A DNA stretch of 64,000 bases, taken from contig NZ_LGIA01000181.1 in NCBI RefSeq assembly GCF_001270965.1, positions 25,382 through 89,381 of the forward strand, read 5' to 3'. The notes under the pieces were generated by a model. The model searched no databases and had not been told where the DNA came from. It saw only the letters and a list, made by a program, of their open reading frames with translations. The stretch is from Sunxiuqinia dokdonensis. Lineage in GTDB: Bacteria; Bacteroidota; Bacteroidia; Bacteroidales; Prolixibacteraceae. Position numbers and translations under genes: made by a program. Positions 45,314 to 53,815 of the stretch are shown piece by piece (positions within the stretch are counted from its first letter, which is position 1; each line of letters opens with the position of its first letter).

Positions 45314-46264
45314 ATGCTGTTACAAGTGATTACAACCGATGGATTTTTTGCCTTTGCCGATACGATGGTACAGGCAGGAATTGAGAATGCCGGCTTGCTG
45401 GTGGACATGGCCCGGGCAATCGGGGGTATTGCCGCTTTTTTCTACATTTCCAAAAGGATATATGAGCAACTGATTGCCGATAACCCGGTTTTCCTGTTGC
45501 CGCTGCTTCGCCCGTTTGCCTTGGTGTTGGTGATTACCTTCTGGGGGCCGTTTATTAATTTGCTGATGGTCCCCACCAAAGGACTGACCCACCTGTCGGA
45601 ATCAATCTATGCCAACAAAAAACACCTGGTGGTGGAAAAACTGGAAGAAAAACGGGATGCCATCCTGGTGGTTGATATGCCACTGTTTTACGAAAATGAG
45701 GAAAAAGAAGCTGCGCTGTGGGACAAGGGGATCAACCTGCTATTGACCACTTACAACATTATTTCCGGCAGGGCTTTGCAGCACCAAATTAACCTGTACA
45801 TTATGGATGCCATCAGGCAATTGCTCGAATCGCTGTTTGAGGTACTGGTGTATTTGATCGCCTTTCTTCGGACGGTGTTCTGTGTCCTGCTGGTGGTCTT
45901 TGGCCCGCTGGTTTTTGCCCTTTCCATTTTTGACGGCTTCCAGGAAAATTACCTGGGCTGGATTGCCCGGTTTGTCAACGTGAACCTCTATCTGCCCATT
46001 GCCCTGATTATCCTTTCACTGGTTCAGGAAGTGCTAATCTATGTGCTTGACCAGGAAATTGCCCTGATCCGTTCGATGCTGTTTTACCAGCCTTCCCTGT
46101 TTTTTGTCTCCAATTTGATAGTTCCGGTCTGCGGGATTATCGGGCTGGCCATGGTACCGAAAATTGCTTCGTGGATTGTGCAGGCATCGGGGACCGGTTC
46201 CGGAGGTGGAAGATTGGTCCGCACAGCGGCAATTATGGCTGCTACGAAGGGTGCGATGAAATAA
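45314..46264 (+). CDS. traJ: Conjugation protein TraJ (VirB6/TrbL-like)
   Basis: A 316-residue polytopic membrane protein starting MLLQVITTDGFFAFADTM, two bases after the preceding stop. It has about six to seven hydrophobic segments (for example PFALVLVITFWGPFINLLMV and AFLRTVFCVLLVVFGPLVFAL) and the family segment SIFDGFQENYLGWIARFVNVNLY. It would form the inner membrane core of the channel. An upstream in-frame start at 45251 lies inside the previous gene and is not used. Confidence 0.88.
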   Translation: MLLQVITTDGFFAFADTMVQAGIENAGLLVDMARAIGGIAAFFYISKRIYEQLIADNPVFLLPLLRPFALVLVITFWGPFINLLMVPTKGLTHLSESIYANKKHLVVEKLEEKRDAILVVDMPLFYENEEKEAALWDKGINLLLTTYNIISGRALQHQINLYIMDAIRQLLESLFEVLVYLIAFLRTVFCVLLVVFGPLVFALSIFDGFQENYLGWIARFVNVNLYLPIALIILSLVQEVLIYVLDQEIALIRSMLFYQPSLFFVSNLIVPVCGIIGLAMVPKIASWIVQASGTGSGGGRLVRTAAIMAATKGAMK

Positions 46265-46302
46265 TTAAGAAAATTCCAATTCACAAAATTCCAAAAAGAA
46301 CA

Positions 46303-46929
46303 ATGAAGAAACTCTTTGATATACAGCGTAAGTTTCGCTTTACCGTTTATGTGCTTTTGTCCGTCAGCATTGGATTGACCGGGCTGAGTGGCTATGTCTT
46401 TACCCTGTCGGTGAAACTTTCCGACCAGTCCCGGCAAAAGATCTATGTGCTGGACAATGGCAAGTCTTTGCTGGTTGCCCTTCGGGAAGATATAACTGAA
46501 AACCGGGATGCAGAAGCGCGTGACCACGTGAAACGCTTCCATGAGCTGTTTTTTACCCTGGAGCCTGACAAACAGTACATTGAAAACAATGTCCGGGAAG
46601 CGCTCTACCTGGCCGATCGTACGGCGATGGAACAATACCAGTCGTTCAAGGAAAATAATGTCTATAACCAGGTGATTGCCTCGGACATCAGTATGACGGT
46701 AATGACCGATTCCATCAAGCTGGATTTTTCATCCTATCCCTACCGGTTTCAGTATTTCGGGAAGCAGAAGATTGTCCGCACTTCGAATATTACCATTCGG
46801 GGCCTGCAAACCACGGGACAGCTTCGCAACATCTCCCGCACCGATCACAACCCGCACGGATTTCTGATTGAAGGGTGGCGGATTACGGACAACACCGATC
46901 TGGAAACCATCAAACGAAAATCATTTTAA
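46303..46929 (+). CDS. traK: Conjugation protein TraK (VirB8-like)
   Basis: A 208-residue protein with one N-terminal membrane helix (about 15-37: VYVLLSVSIGLTGLSGYVF) and a periplasmic VirB8-like domain. The segments HELFFTLEPDKQYIENN and EGWRITDNTD are typical of TraK. The start at 46303 (MKKLFDIQRKF) is chosen by homology. It bridges the inner membrane to the outer complex. Confidence 0.88.
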   Translation: MKKLFDIQRKFRFTVYVLLSVSIGLTGLSGYVFTLSVKLSDQSRQKIYVLDNGKSLLVALREDITENRDAEARDHVKRFHELFFTLEPDKQYIENNVREALYLADRTAMEQYQSFKENNVYNQVIASDISMTVMTDSIKLDFSSYPYRFQYFGKQKIVRTSNITIRGLQTTGQLRNISRTDHNPHGFLIEGWRITDNTDLETIKRKSF

Positions 46930-46946
46930 CCATTTATTCCTTGATC

Positions 46947-47300
46947 ATGAAGAACACCAAAAATGATAAAGTGAAATCACCACAGTTTAAAGATGTGAGC
47001 CGCTACACCCGGTGGATGAACCGGATGGATGAAATGGACCAGGACCTGAGCCCGGTCAAACGAAAAACCAAGTGGCTGTTTTTTCTGGGGTTCCTGTTTC
47101 TATCCTTTGTGCTGTCGCTGATCTTCTTTCCGGCCGGTAAATTCAATCACGAAAAATTGGACAGCCCGGTATTAAGCGCGGAACAACCAATCCAGAAAAA
47201 GCCGGTTAGCTCTCCCTTTGAAATGCCCGTGGATTCTTTCGAAAACCTTTTAAAACGCCGAGTTCATGAAGACAAATTACACGTTCCTGAAAAAGAATAA
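46947..47300 (+). CDS. traL: Small membrane protein in the TraL position
   Basis: A 117-residue protein from 46947 with one membrane helix (about 44-62: WLFFLGFLFLSFVLSLIFF) between charged flanks. It occupies the TraL/DUF3989 position between TraK and TraM. Sequence alone is too short to be sure of the family. Its 3' end overlaps traM by 35 bases. Confidence 0.65.
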   Translation: MKNTKNDKVKSPQFKDVSRYTRWMNRMDEMDQDLSPVKRKTKWLFFLGFLFLSFVLSLIFFPAGKFNHEKLDSPVLSAEQPIQKKPVSSPFEMPVDSFENLLKRRVHEDKLHVPEKE

Positions 47301-48426
47301 GGCCCTTTTGATCCTTCCGCTGGCCCTGGTTCCATTTGTAGTGCTGATCTTTTACATCCTGGGTGGAGGCAAAAAGGCCGGTCAGGAAACATCCGAAAAA
47401 GTGAAATCGGGCAAAAAGAATGGGGCCAATTATGAGTTACCTGAAGCGGAGAAGTCCATCGAAATCTTTGATAAGATGGAAGCTTACCAAAACAGTCAAG
47501 CCCGGGTTGTTCCCACGCGAAACTACCATGTCATGGGCGATCATCCGCCCCAAAATACGGCTGTGGACATCATAAATTCTGAAGATTCTGCAATCGTTTT
47601 AGAAGACTTGGAAGCAAAAGGAGTTGATACCAATAGTTCCAAGAAGCTTTTGGCGCATATTATAAACAAGGAAGAGCAGGTTAGAAGAGAGATGGCAGGA
47701 AATAACCTGAATCACGGAGCGAATCAAAAAGCATCGCCAACAAAACCTGTCACCAAGCCAAAGCCCGAACAAGCGGTTACTTTACAGAGAACCGGTATTG
47801 ACGAACTGGATCAGGTGTTCGATGAGAATATTGCCCTATCCTGCCAGAACGATTCACTGGGCTATTACCTGACGCAGGCCAACCAGAAATTACAAGAACT
47901 GGAAGCTAAAAAATCAGCCAGCTTTAACCTGGAGAAAAACCCTTCGCCAGGTTTTGGCGGAAAAACGCCAACCAGTCTGTTGTTCAAGGCCGAAGTGTAT
48001 GAAACTGCCACCGTTCTGGATGGCAACCGGATAAAAATGCGCTTGCTTGAAGATGGCCGGGTCGGTGGAAAAGTCATCGCGAAGGGCACCTTTATTTATG
48101 GAATTTGTCAGATCAAAAATGAACGGCTCCATATTCGAGTGAGCCAGTTGCCAACAGATGAAGATTTTATGCCGGTTGATTTGGTGATTCATGACCTGGA
48201 CGGCCTTGCCGGACTGTATGTCCCGGACAATGCCGCCCGGAAAGTAGCAAAAGAGGTCGGAAGCTCAACCAATACCTCTTCTTTGTTTGGTGTCACTGCC
48301 GATCCGCTAACCTACGCTGGTGTGCGTGCTGCTGACCGGACTGCCCAATCCCTGTTTCAAATGACCCGCCTGAAAAAAGTGACCATCAAAACAAACACCC
48401 TTGTCTATCTAATCAATCAAAAATAG
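47266..48426 (+). CDS. traM: Conjugation protein TraM (VirB10-like)
   Basis: A 386-residue protein with one N-terminal membrane helix (about 14-31: LLILPLALVPFVVLIFYIL), a long variable proline/charged linker, and a C-terminal beta domain. That domain (about 235-386) includes LLFKAEVYETATVLDGNRIKMRLLEDGRVGG and GTFIYGICQIKNERLHIRV. This is TraM, the VirB10-like protein spanning both membranes. Its start lies within traL, so the two are translationally linked. Confidence 0.88.
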   Translation: MKTNYTFLKKNKALLILPLALVPFVVLIFYILGGGKKAGQETSEKVKSGKKNGANYELPEAEKSIEIFDKMEAYQNSQARVVPTRNYHVMGDHPPQNTAVDIINSEDSAIVLEDLEAKGVDTNSSKKLLAHIINKEEQVRREMAGNNLNHGANQKASPTKPVTKPKPEQAVTLQRTGIDELDQVFDENIALSCQNDSLGYYLTQANQKLQELEAKKSASFNLEKNPSPGFGGKTPTSLLFKAEVYETATVLDGNRIKMRLLEDGRVGGKVIAKGTFIYGICQIKNERLHIRVSQLPTDEDFMPVDLVIHDLDGLAGLYVPDNAARKVAKEVGSSTNTSSLFGVTADPLTYAGVRAADRTAQSLFQMTRLKKVTIKTNTLVYLINQK

Positions 48427-48431
48427 CTGCT

Positions 48432-49241
48432 ATGAAAACAATTTTAATGATCGTTCCCATATTACTATTCCAACTGTCGGTATTCGCTCAAAACTACTTA
48501 CCAGTCACTGATAGCAAAGCCACGCACCTGGTTTGCCCGGATAAAGTTTCGTACGTGCAGGTGGGTAATCCGTCACTTGTTTTAGCTGAAGTAGTTCCTG
48601 AGCTGCCCAACCTGATCCGTATCAAAGCCACGGGATCATTTGACAAGGAATCTTCCCTCACGGTTGTTTGCGCCGGCCGGATTTACTCTTTGATCCTGAG
48701 TTTTGAGGATTCAAAAGAAATTACCTACGATCTGGAATCTTTTCATTCTGAAAAAGCGGGCGGACCATCTTCCGGCCTGATGCCTGATTACGTGCTGAAA
48801 GAGCTAAGCGATCAAATTCTGATGAAACGCAAAAGCTTGGTGCGGGGCGTGAAGCAGAAGAAAGACGGGATTAAGGTTCAGCTGAAGACGATCACCCAGA
48901 AAAACGGCTTCCTGTTTTTTGAGGTACGGGTCACCAATAAAACCAACCTGGCTTACCGGGTGGAGAGCTTTCACTGGTGGATTGATGACAAGCGGCAGTT
49001 CAAAGCCACCAACACCCAGGAATACCAGATCGAGCCAAGCTACCGGCACTATGAAATCAAAGTGGTTCCCGGTTACACCACGGTCCGGGAAGTGTTTGTG
49101 CTGCCTAACCTGGTTTTACCCGACAAACGGGTTCTCCGCCTGGAGATGCTTGAAAAAGCTCTGGGGAATACGGGTCGCAGGCTGACTTTGGAGATCGGGA
49201 ACAAGGATATTCTGAAAGCCAAAGAATTAATCTCAAACTAA
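48432..49241 (+). CDS. traN: DUF4138 conjugation protein TraN (VirB9-like)
   Basis: A 269-residue exported protein (signal about 1-19, ending VFAQ). It has the N-terminal TraN segment SKATHLVCPDKVSYVQVGN and a C-terminal beta domain (YRVESFHWWIDDKRQFKATNTQEYQIEPSY). It would form the outer membrane ring with TraM. Only five bases separate it from traM. Confidence 0.88.
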   Translation: MKTILMIVPILLFQLSVFAQNYLPVTDSKATHLVCPDKVSYVQVGNPSLVLAEVVPELPNLIRIKATGSFDKESSLTVVCAGRIYSLILSFEDSKEITYDLESFHSEKAGGPSSGLMPDYVLKELSDQILMKRKSLVRGVKQKKDGIKVQLKTITQKNGFLFFEVRVTNKTNLAYRVESFHWWIDDKRQFKATNTQEYQIEPSYRHYEIKVVPGYTTVREVFVLPNLVLPDKRVLRLEMLEKALGNTGRRLTLEIGNKDILKAKELISN

Positions 49242-49248
49242 AGACAAG

Positions 49249-51294
49249 ATGAGTTACGAAAGGCAGGACTTGGTCCGGTTGCATGAAAGCTTCCGGTTTA
49301 TCAGCTATTTGTTGCTGATCGCTTCGCTGTACCTCAGCCGGATCGACTTCTTTGCTGGCCGGGGCTTGTACATTCCCGAGTTTGAGGGTTTGTTTCAAAA
49401 GTTGGGTCAACTGGAATTCCTTTCTGATACCTACCTTTCGAAAACCTTTTGCCTGTTGTTTCTGATGATCACCTGCGTAGGCACCAAAGCGCACAAAGAC
49501 CGGGAACTGAAGGTTGCCAGTATTGTGGTGCAGGTAATTGTCGGATTGATCCTCTATTGGGGAAGCCTGCTACTGGTGGGCCGTTATGATCTGGCTTACC
49601 TGATTTCAACATTTATTGGCTTTGTACTCCTGAATATCGGTTTTGATAATGTCTCCAAGTTGGTCACGGTCAATTTGATGAAAGACCGCTTCAACATGGA
49701 AAACGAAAACTTCCCGCAGGAAGAGTTTCTCAAAACCAATGAATACGCCATTAACCTGCCAACCCGCTACATCCAAAAAGGGAAAGAGCATCAGGGCTGG
49801 ATCAATCTTGTCAATCCTTTCAGGGGAACGATGGTCATTGGTACTCCCGGCTCCGGGAAGTCTTATTCGGTGGTTTTGCCTTTTATCAAGCAGCACCTTC
49901 AAAAAGGCTTTTCGCTGTGCGTGTATGATTTTAAATACCCGGACTTATCGTTGGTTGCTTACAATCACTTTTTAATAGCGAAAAAGAAAGGCAGCCTGAC
50001 TGAAAACACCCGGTTTTATGTGATCAATTTTGACGATATCCGGAAATCATTTCGCTGCAACCCGCTGGCACCGGAGCTGATGGAAAGTCCCATTGATGCC
50101 TTTGAATCGAGTAGAACAGTTCTCTACAATCTGAACCGGGAATGGATCAAAAAACAAGGGGAGTTCTTTTCTGAAAGTGCCGTGTCCTTTTTTGCAGCCG
50201 TGATCTGGTTTTTGAAAAGGTACAAAGACGGAAAGTACTGCACCCTTCCCCATGCTATTGAGCTATTGCAACTGGACTATGACGATTTGTTTGAAGTGCT
50301 TGGCCAGGAAAAAGATGTTGTGGGCATTATCAATCCTTTTGTCAGTGCCTACCAGCGCAAGGCCAATGAACAACTGGAAGGGCAGCTGGGAAGCCTGAAA
50401 ATTGCCATTTCCAAGATCATCAGCCGGGAGATTTACTGGATCTGTTCAGGGAATGACTTTTCCCTGGACATCAATAATCCCCAAACCCCAAAAGTCGTGT
50501 GCCTGGCAAATAACCCTCTTCGCATTGAAATGTACGGGGCGGTGCTGTCCCTTTTTATTACACGAATGCTGAAAATCATCAACCGCAAAGGGCAGCATCC
50601 GGCATCGTTGATCTTTGATGAGTTGCCAACGATCTATTTTAGAGGACTGGATACCTTAATTGCCACGGCCAGGGCCAACCGGATTTCCACCTTGCTGGGT
50701 ATGCAGACTATCGACCAGCTGATCCGGGACTACGGGAAAGAGCAGGCTAACGCCATTTTGACCAATATCGGGAATGTCTTTTCCGGCCAGGCGGCCGGGG
50801 AAACGGCCAAATTTATGCAGGCCCGGATGGGCAAGATCTTACAGGAACGCCAGGCCATCAACATTAACCGGAACACCCAAAGCACGACCATTTCCACCCA
50901 GATGGATTACCTGGTACCGGAAGGAAAGATTGCCACTTTACCTCAAGGTTATATGGTTGGCCAGCTCACGGATAATTACGGCGAACAGATTAGCCAGAAA
51001 AACTTCAATTGTCTGATCCATGTGGATACCGCAAAGATTGAAAAAGAAGAAAAGGGCTACCGGACGATTCCTGATTTTTACGAATTCGATGATATGAATG
51101 AAGTGCTGGAACGAAACCGCCTGCGAATCCAAAACGATATCCGCAGGATTACCAACCAAACGGCTATCGACAGGGAGGAAGAAGCGGACAGTCACCAAAA
51201 ACCGGAACCGCAAAAGCCGGATCATCCAAGCCAACCGGTCAAACCATTCACCATTGTCCACCGAAAAAATCCCAAAAACAAAAGCAATGAATAA
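49249..51294 (+). CDS. Type IV coupling protein (VirD4/TraD-like)
   Basis: A 681-residue DNA-pumping ATPase. About three to four N-terminal membrane helices (residues 15-135) precede Walker A GTPGSGKSYS (near 198), Walker B SLIFDELPT (near 453) and LGMQTIDQLIRDYGKEQANAIL. It links the relaxase-bound DNA to the Tra channel. It lies directly after traN rather than beside the relaxase gene, as in some Bacteroidota elements. The C-terminus is a charged, disordered tail. Confidence 0.92.
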   Translation: MSYERQDLVRLHESFRFISYLLLIASLYLSRIDFFAGRGLYIPEFEGLFQKLGQLEFLSDTYLSKTFCLLFLMITCVGTKAHKDRELKVASIVVQVIVGLILYWGSLLLVGRYDLAYLISTFIGFVLLNIGFDNVSKLVTVNLMKDRFNMENENFPQEEFLKTNEYAINLPTRYIQKGKEHQGWINLVNPFRGTMVIGTPGSGKSYSVVLPFIKQHLQKGFSLCVYDFKYPDLSLVAYNHFLIAKKKGSLTENTRFYVINFDDIRKSFRCNPLAPELMESPIDAFESSRTVLYNLNREWIKKQGEFFSESAVSFFAAVIWFLKRYKDGKYCTLPHAIELLQLDYDDLFEVLGQEKDVVGIINPFVSAYQRKANEQLEGQLGSLKIAISKIISREIYWICSGNDFSLDINNPQTPKVVCLANNPLRIEMYGAVLSLFITRMLKIINRKGQHPASLIFDELPTIYFRGLDTLIATARANRISTLLGMQTIDQLIRDYGKEQANAILTNIGNVFSGQAAGETAKFMQARMGKILQERQAININRNTQSTTISTQMDYLVPEGKIATLPQGYMVGQLTDNYGEQISQKNFNCLIHVDTAKIEKEEKGYRTIPDFYEFDDMNEVLERNRLRIQNDIRRITNQTAIDREEEADSHQKPEPQKPDHPSQPVKPFTIVHRKNPKNKSNE

Positions 51295-51394
51295 TAAAAA
51301 AGCATTACGCCTAAAAATATTTATAAAACCCTTCGTGGGCCGGTTGAACAGAACCGAAGGGAGAAACACGTTTTCGAAGTTGATTAACACTTAA
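51287..51394 (+). CDS. Possible 35-residue basic peptide
   Basis: An ATG overlapping the coupling protein stop opens a 35-residue basic frame (MNNKKALRLKIFIKPFVGRL...) ending 11 bases before the next gene. A hairpin (CCCTTCG/CGAAGGG, 51329-51361) lies inside it, so the region may be regulatory rather than coding. Confidence 0.3.
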   Translation: MNNKKALRLKIFIKPFVGRLNRTEGRNTFSKLINT

Positions 51395-51405
51395 AATTAA
51401 AAGTT

Positions 51406-52086
51406 ATGGAACAACAAAACACACGAATGAACATGGCTGACATCCCGTTTGAGAAATTGGAGAAAGCCGGAATTGACCGCAACTTTGTATCCCGCATGGA
51501 AAGCCGGGAGTTGACTGATTTTCTGAACGGTTTTCGCTCAGATAAGCTTTATACCATTAATGCCAGGATCAACGACCAGGATTACAAGATCCCGGCAAAG
51601 ATTCGTTTACAGCAGGGTGAAGATGGCAAAGTCGATGTCAAGGTCCATCCGATCCAGCGCCTGTTTGTCCCCGATGAATACCTGGGGCACAAGTTTACCA
51701 AAGAAGAAAAGGGAGCTTTACTGAATGACAAGAACCTGGGAAAAACCGTGGAACTGACCGGTCGGGACGGTAAGAAGGATACCTATTACCTGAGTGTCGA
51801 TTCGAAGACCAACGAGCTGATCCCGCTTCGGGCCAAACACATCCAGGTTCCGGATAAGATCAAAGGAGTCGCCTTGACTTCGGAGCAAAAAGAAAAGCTG
51901 GCAGCCGGACAAAAGGTGACCGTGGACGGGATGTTGGGAAAGAACAATAAGAAGTTTGGCGCCACCCTGCAGGTGAATGCTGCCGAACGGAACATCGGCT
52001 TCTCGAATTTCAAACAGGAGAAGATGCAAAAATCGGAAGACCTGAAACCGGAAAAGAGCAAAGGAGCCAAACCGAAAGTTGGGTAA
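51406..52086 (+). CDS. DUF4099/DUF3945 protein of conjugative elements
   Basis: A 226-residue soluble protein. The N-terminal part (about 8-90) is DUF4099 (IPFEKLEKAGIDRNFVSRM ... LNGFRSDKL). The rest holds two DUF3945-like units, seen as the repeated EYLGHKFTKEEKGALLNDKNLGK and KGVALTSEQKEKLAAGQ segments followed by V.L.G. Such proteins are often encoded beside mobilisation genes and topoisomerases in Bacteroidota elements. The function is unknown; interaction with transfer DNA is a guess. Confidence 0.75.
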   Translation: MEQQNTRMNMADIPFEKLEKAGIDRNFVSRMESRELTDFLNGFRSDKLYTINARINDQDYKIPAKIRLQQGEDGKVDVKVHPIQRLFVPDEYLGHKFTKEEKGALLNDKNLGKTVELTGRDGKKDTYYLSVDSKTNELIPLRAKHIQVPDKIKGVALTSEQKEKLAAGQKVTVDGMLGKNNKKFGATLQVNAAERNIGFSNFKQEKMQKSEDLKPEKSKGAKPKVG

Positions 52087-52199
52087 AAACCATCGTTTAC
52101 TTGAATTGAAAAGAGGGGGAAATGTGAAATGAAGTTTCCCTTTCTTTTTGACCGAAAAATCAGAGAAAAAAGCAGGAAAATCAAGGGTAAAATCTTAGC

Positions 52200-52317
52200 T
52201 CAAAGAGGGGAGTGCAAGATGTGTTTTTGTATGCACAAAAACCTTTTCACCTTGTCCCGACCACGTCGGGAGGCCGTCCCACCTGATAACAGGTGACAAC
52301 AATATTCCCCTCTTTGA
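52200..52317 (+). other. Candidate origin of transfer (oriT) or structured leader
   Basis: An 11-bp perfect inverted repeat (52200-52210/52307-52317) encloses three hairpins: GTTTTTGT/ACAAAAAC (52223-52230/52235-52242), TCCCGAC/GTCGGGA (52255-52261/52265-52271) and CACCTG/CAGGTG (52280-52285/52290-52295). The position, in the gap directly before the mobilisation genes, is the usual place for oriT. No nick site can be assigned from sequence alone. Confidence 0.6.
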
Positions 52318-52346
52318 ATTATGAAAAAGGTAACAGAAAACACTTC

Positions 52347-52715
52347 ATGCGGCCACATTTACCAGATAAGGACAAGCGAAACGATATGCTGATCATCCGG
52401 ATCACCCGGGAAGAAAAGATCCGTTTGAAAAGCCTGACCAAACGGGGGAAGTTCGCCTGCATGAGTGATTACATCCGGTCACGAATTTTTAAGAGGTCAG
52501 ACAGGAAGGTGATTTCGCTGGATGAAAATGCCAATGACCAGTTAAAAAATTTGGACTACGAGCTAAATAAGATTGGCGTCAACTTGAACCAACTCTCGAA
52601 GCGCATGAATTCCTTTGCTGGTTACCGGGTTGATGACAATGACCGGCTGCTTTTGAAGCAGGCTTTTGATATGATGAGGCAGTGTCTGGTACTGCTTCAA
52701 AAGTATCTGCGTTGA
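52347..52715 (+). CDS. Mobilisation accessory protein (MobC/MobB-like)
   Basis: A 122-residue protein with an N-terminal ribbon-helix-helix-like segment (LIIRITREEKIRLKSLTKRGKFACMSDYIRSRIF) and a helical C-terminal half with ELNKIGVNLNQLSKRMN, a signature of relaxosome accessory proteins. It would bind oriT and help the relaxase. I chose the start at 52347; an ATG at 52293 would lie inside the enclosed repeat structure. It is 30 bases before the relaxase gene. Confidence 0.8.
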   Translation: MRPHLPDKDKRNDMLIIRITREEKIRLKSLTKRGKFACMSDYIRSRIFKRSDRKVISLDENANDQLKNLDYELNKIGVNLNQLSKRMNSFAGYRVDDNDRLLLKQAFDMMRQCLVLLQKYLR

Positions 52716-52745
52716 TTCCTTCCATACCCTAAAAATCGGACGATC

Positions 52746-53705
52746 ATGGTTATTAAAATACACCAGGCTTGCAGCACAAAAAACGCCTTGTTTTATAATG
52801 AGCGTAAAGTGGAACGGCACAAAGCAAGTTTCTATCACAGTCGGAATATGCCGGTTGTCAACCCCTTTATGGGCGATAAGAACGATCGCTACCGGATTTT
52901 TCAGGAGATTGAAGACCGCAATACCCGGGTTCGAAAGCCTGGATTGCATCTATCCATCAATCCGACAGTTGGTGATTTGGTTCGGCTGGGAGATGCCGGG
53001 ATCCGGACTGAAATTGATAACCTGATGAACCACCTGGGATACGGAAACCAACCTTACTTTGTGTATAAACATGCTGACCTGGAGCGGGTGCATTTTCATG
53101 TTGTTTCCTCCCGTATTGATTGTGATACAGGCAAAAAAATCAAAGATAGTTACGAAAAAGAAAAGACGCAGCGGTTCATCAAAGGACTGGAGAAGAAATA
53201 CCAGCTTACCAAAGATGATACTCAGGAAAAATTAAACTACCGGTTTTCCGGATCCAGCAAAAACCTGAAACAAAACCTGGAAAATTTGTTTACCCAGCTC
53301 AACCGAATGGAGTTCATCACCTCCAAGGAACTATATGACCAGGCATTGGATCTGTTTCAGGTTGAAATCAGAAAAGCTGGGAGAGGTCATTTGGTTTTTG
53401 TGACTGATGAGAATGGAACGATAATCCGGCATCCGATGAAATTGTCAGATTTTGATGAGCGGCCGAGGTTTTATTTGTCAAGGCAAGAATTGTTGTCCCA
53501 GGAACAGAACAGGAAAAATCTACCAAATACCCTTTCGAAACACAATAGTGAAGGAATAGCCATTGGTACGCTAAAGACACTAATCATCAGGGAATTGATT
53601 TCAAATATGAGAGCTCAGCTCAGAGGAGATTCTTTCAAGAAAGGGAAAAGGAATAGACTTAGAAAGGGCGAAAAGAAGCGGAGAGGGAAAGGTTACAGGC
53701 ATTAG
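52746..53705 (+). CDS. Relaxase/mobilisation nuclease (MobA/VirD2-like)
   Basis: A 319-residue relaxase that would nick oriT and lead the strand into the recipient. The three-His metal site is in YKHADLERVHFHVVSSRID (His109, His116, His118). A candidate catalytic Tyr is Tyr17 in ALFYNERKV. The C-terminal third is basic (KKGKRNRLRKGEKKRRGKG). It follows the accessory gene and the candidate oriT. Confidence 0.88.
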   Translation: MVIKIHQACSTKNALFYNERKVERHKASFYHSRNMPVVNPFMGDKNDRYRIFQEIEDRNTRVRKPGLHLSINPTVGDLVRLGDAGIRTEIDNLMNHLGYGNQPYFVYKHADLERVHFHVVSSRIDCDTGKKIKDSYEKEKTQRFIKGLEKKYQLTKDDTQEKLNYRFSGSSKNLKQNLENLFTQLNRMEFITSKELYDQALDLFQVEIRKAGRGHLVFVTDENGTIIRHPMKLSDFDERPRFYLSRQELLSQEQNRKNLPNTLSKHNSEGIAIGTLKTLIIRELISNMRAQLRGDSFKKGKRNRLRKGEKKRRGKGYRH

Positions 53706-53752
53706 ATTGAAAATAAATGAGCTAGCGTTGCTTATTGTTGATTGTATTTTTT

Positions 53753-53760
53753 TAACTTTA
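53753..53760 (+). promoter_or_regulatory. Possible -7 box TAACTTTA before the helicase gene
   Basis: One mismatch to TAnnTTTG, with TTG 22 bases upstream, 55 bases before the helicase start. It would let the helicase-exonuclease pair be expressed apart from the mobilisation genes. Confidence 0.35.
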
Positions 53761-53815
53761 TAGTCAACTGTTTTAGAAAACCTTCGAGCTAAACTTCTGA
53801 AAAATCACCTAAGCT

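Noticed and set aside
51098..51394. A 98-codon frame overlapping the coupling protein gene
   Set aside because: Most of it is a shadow of the coupling protein in another frame. Only the last 35 codons, from 51287, are outside and are listed as doubtful.
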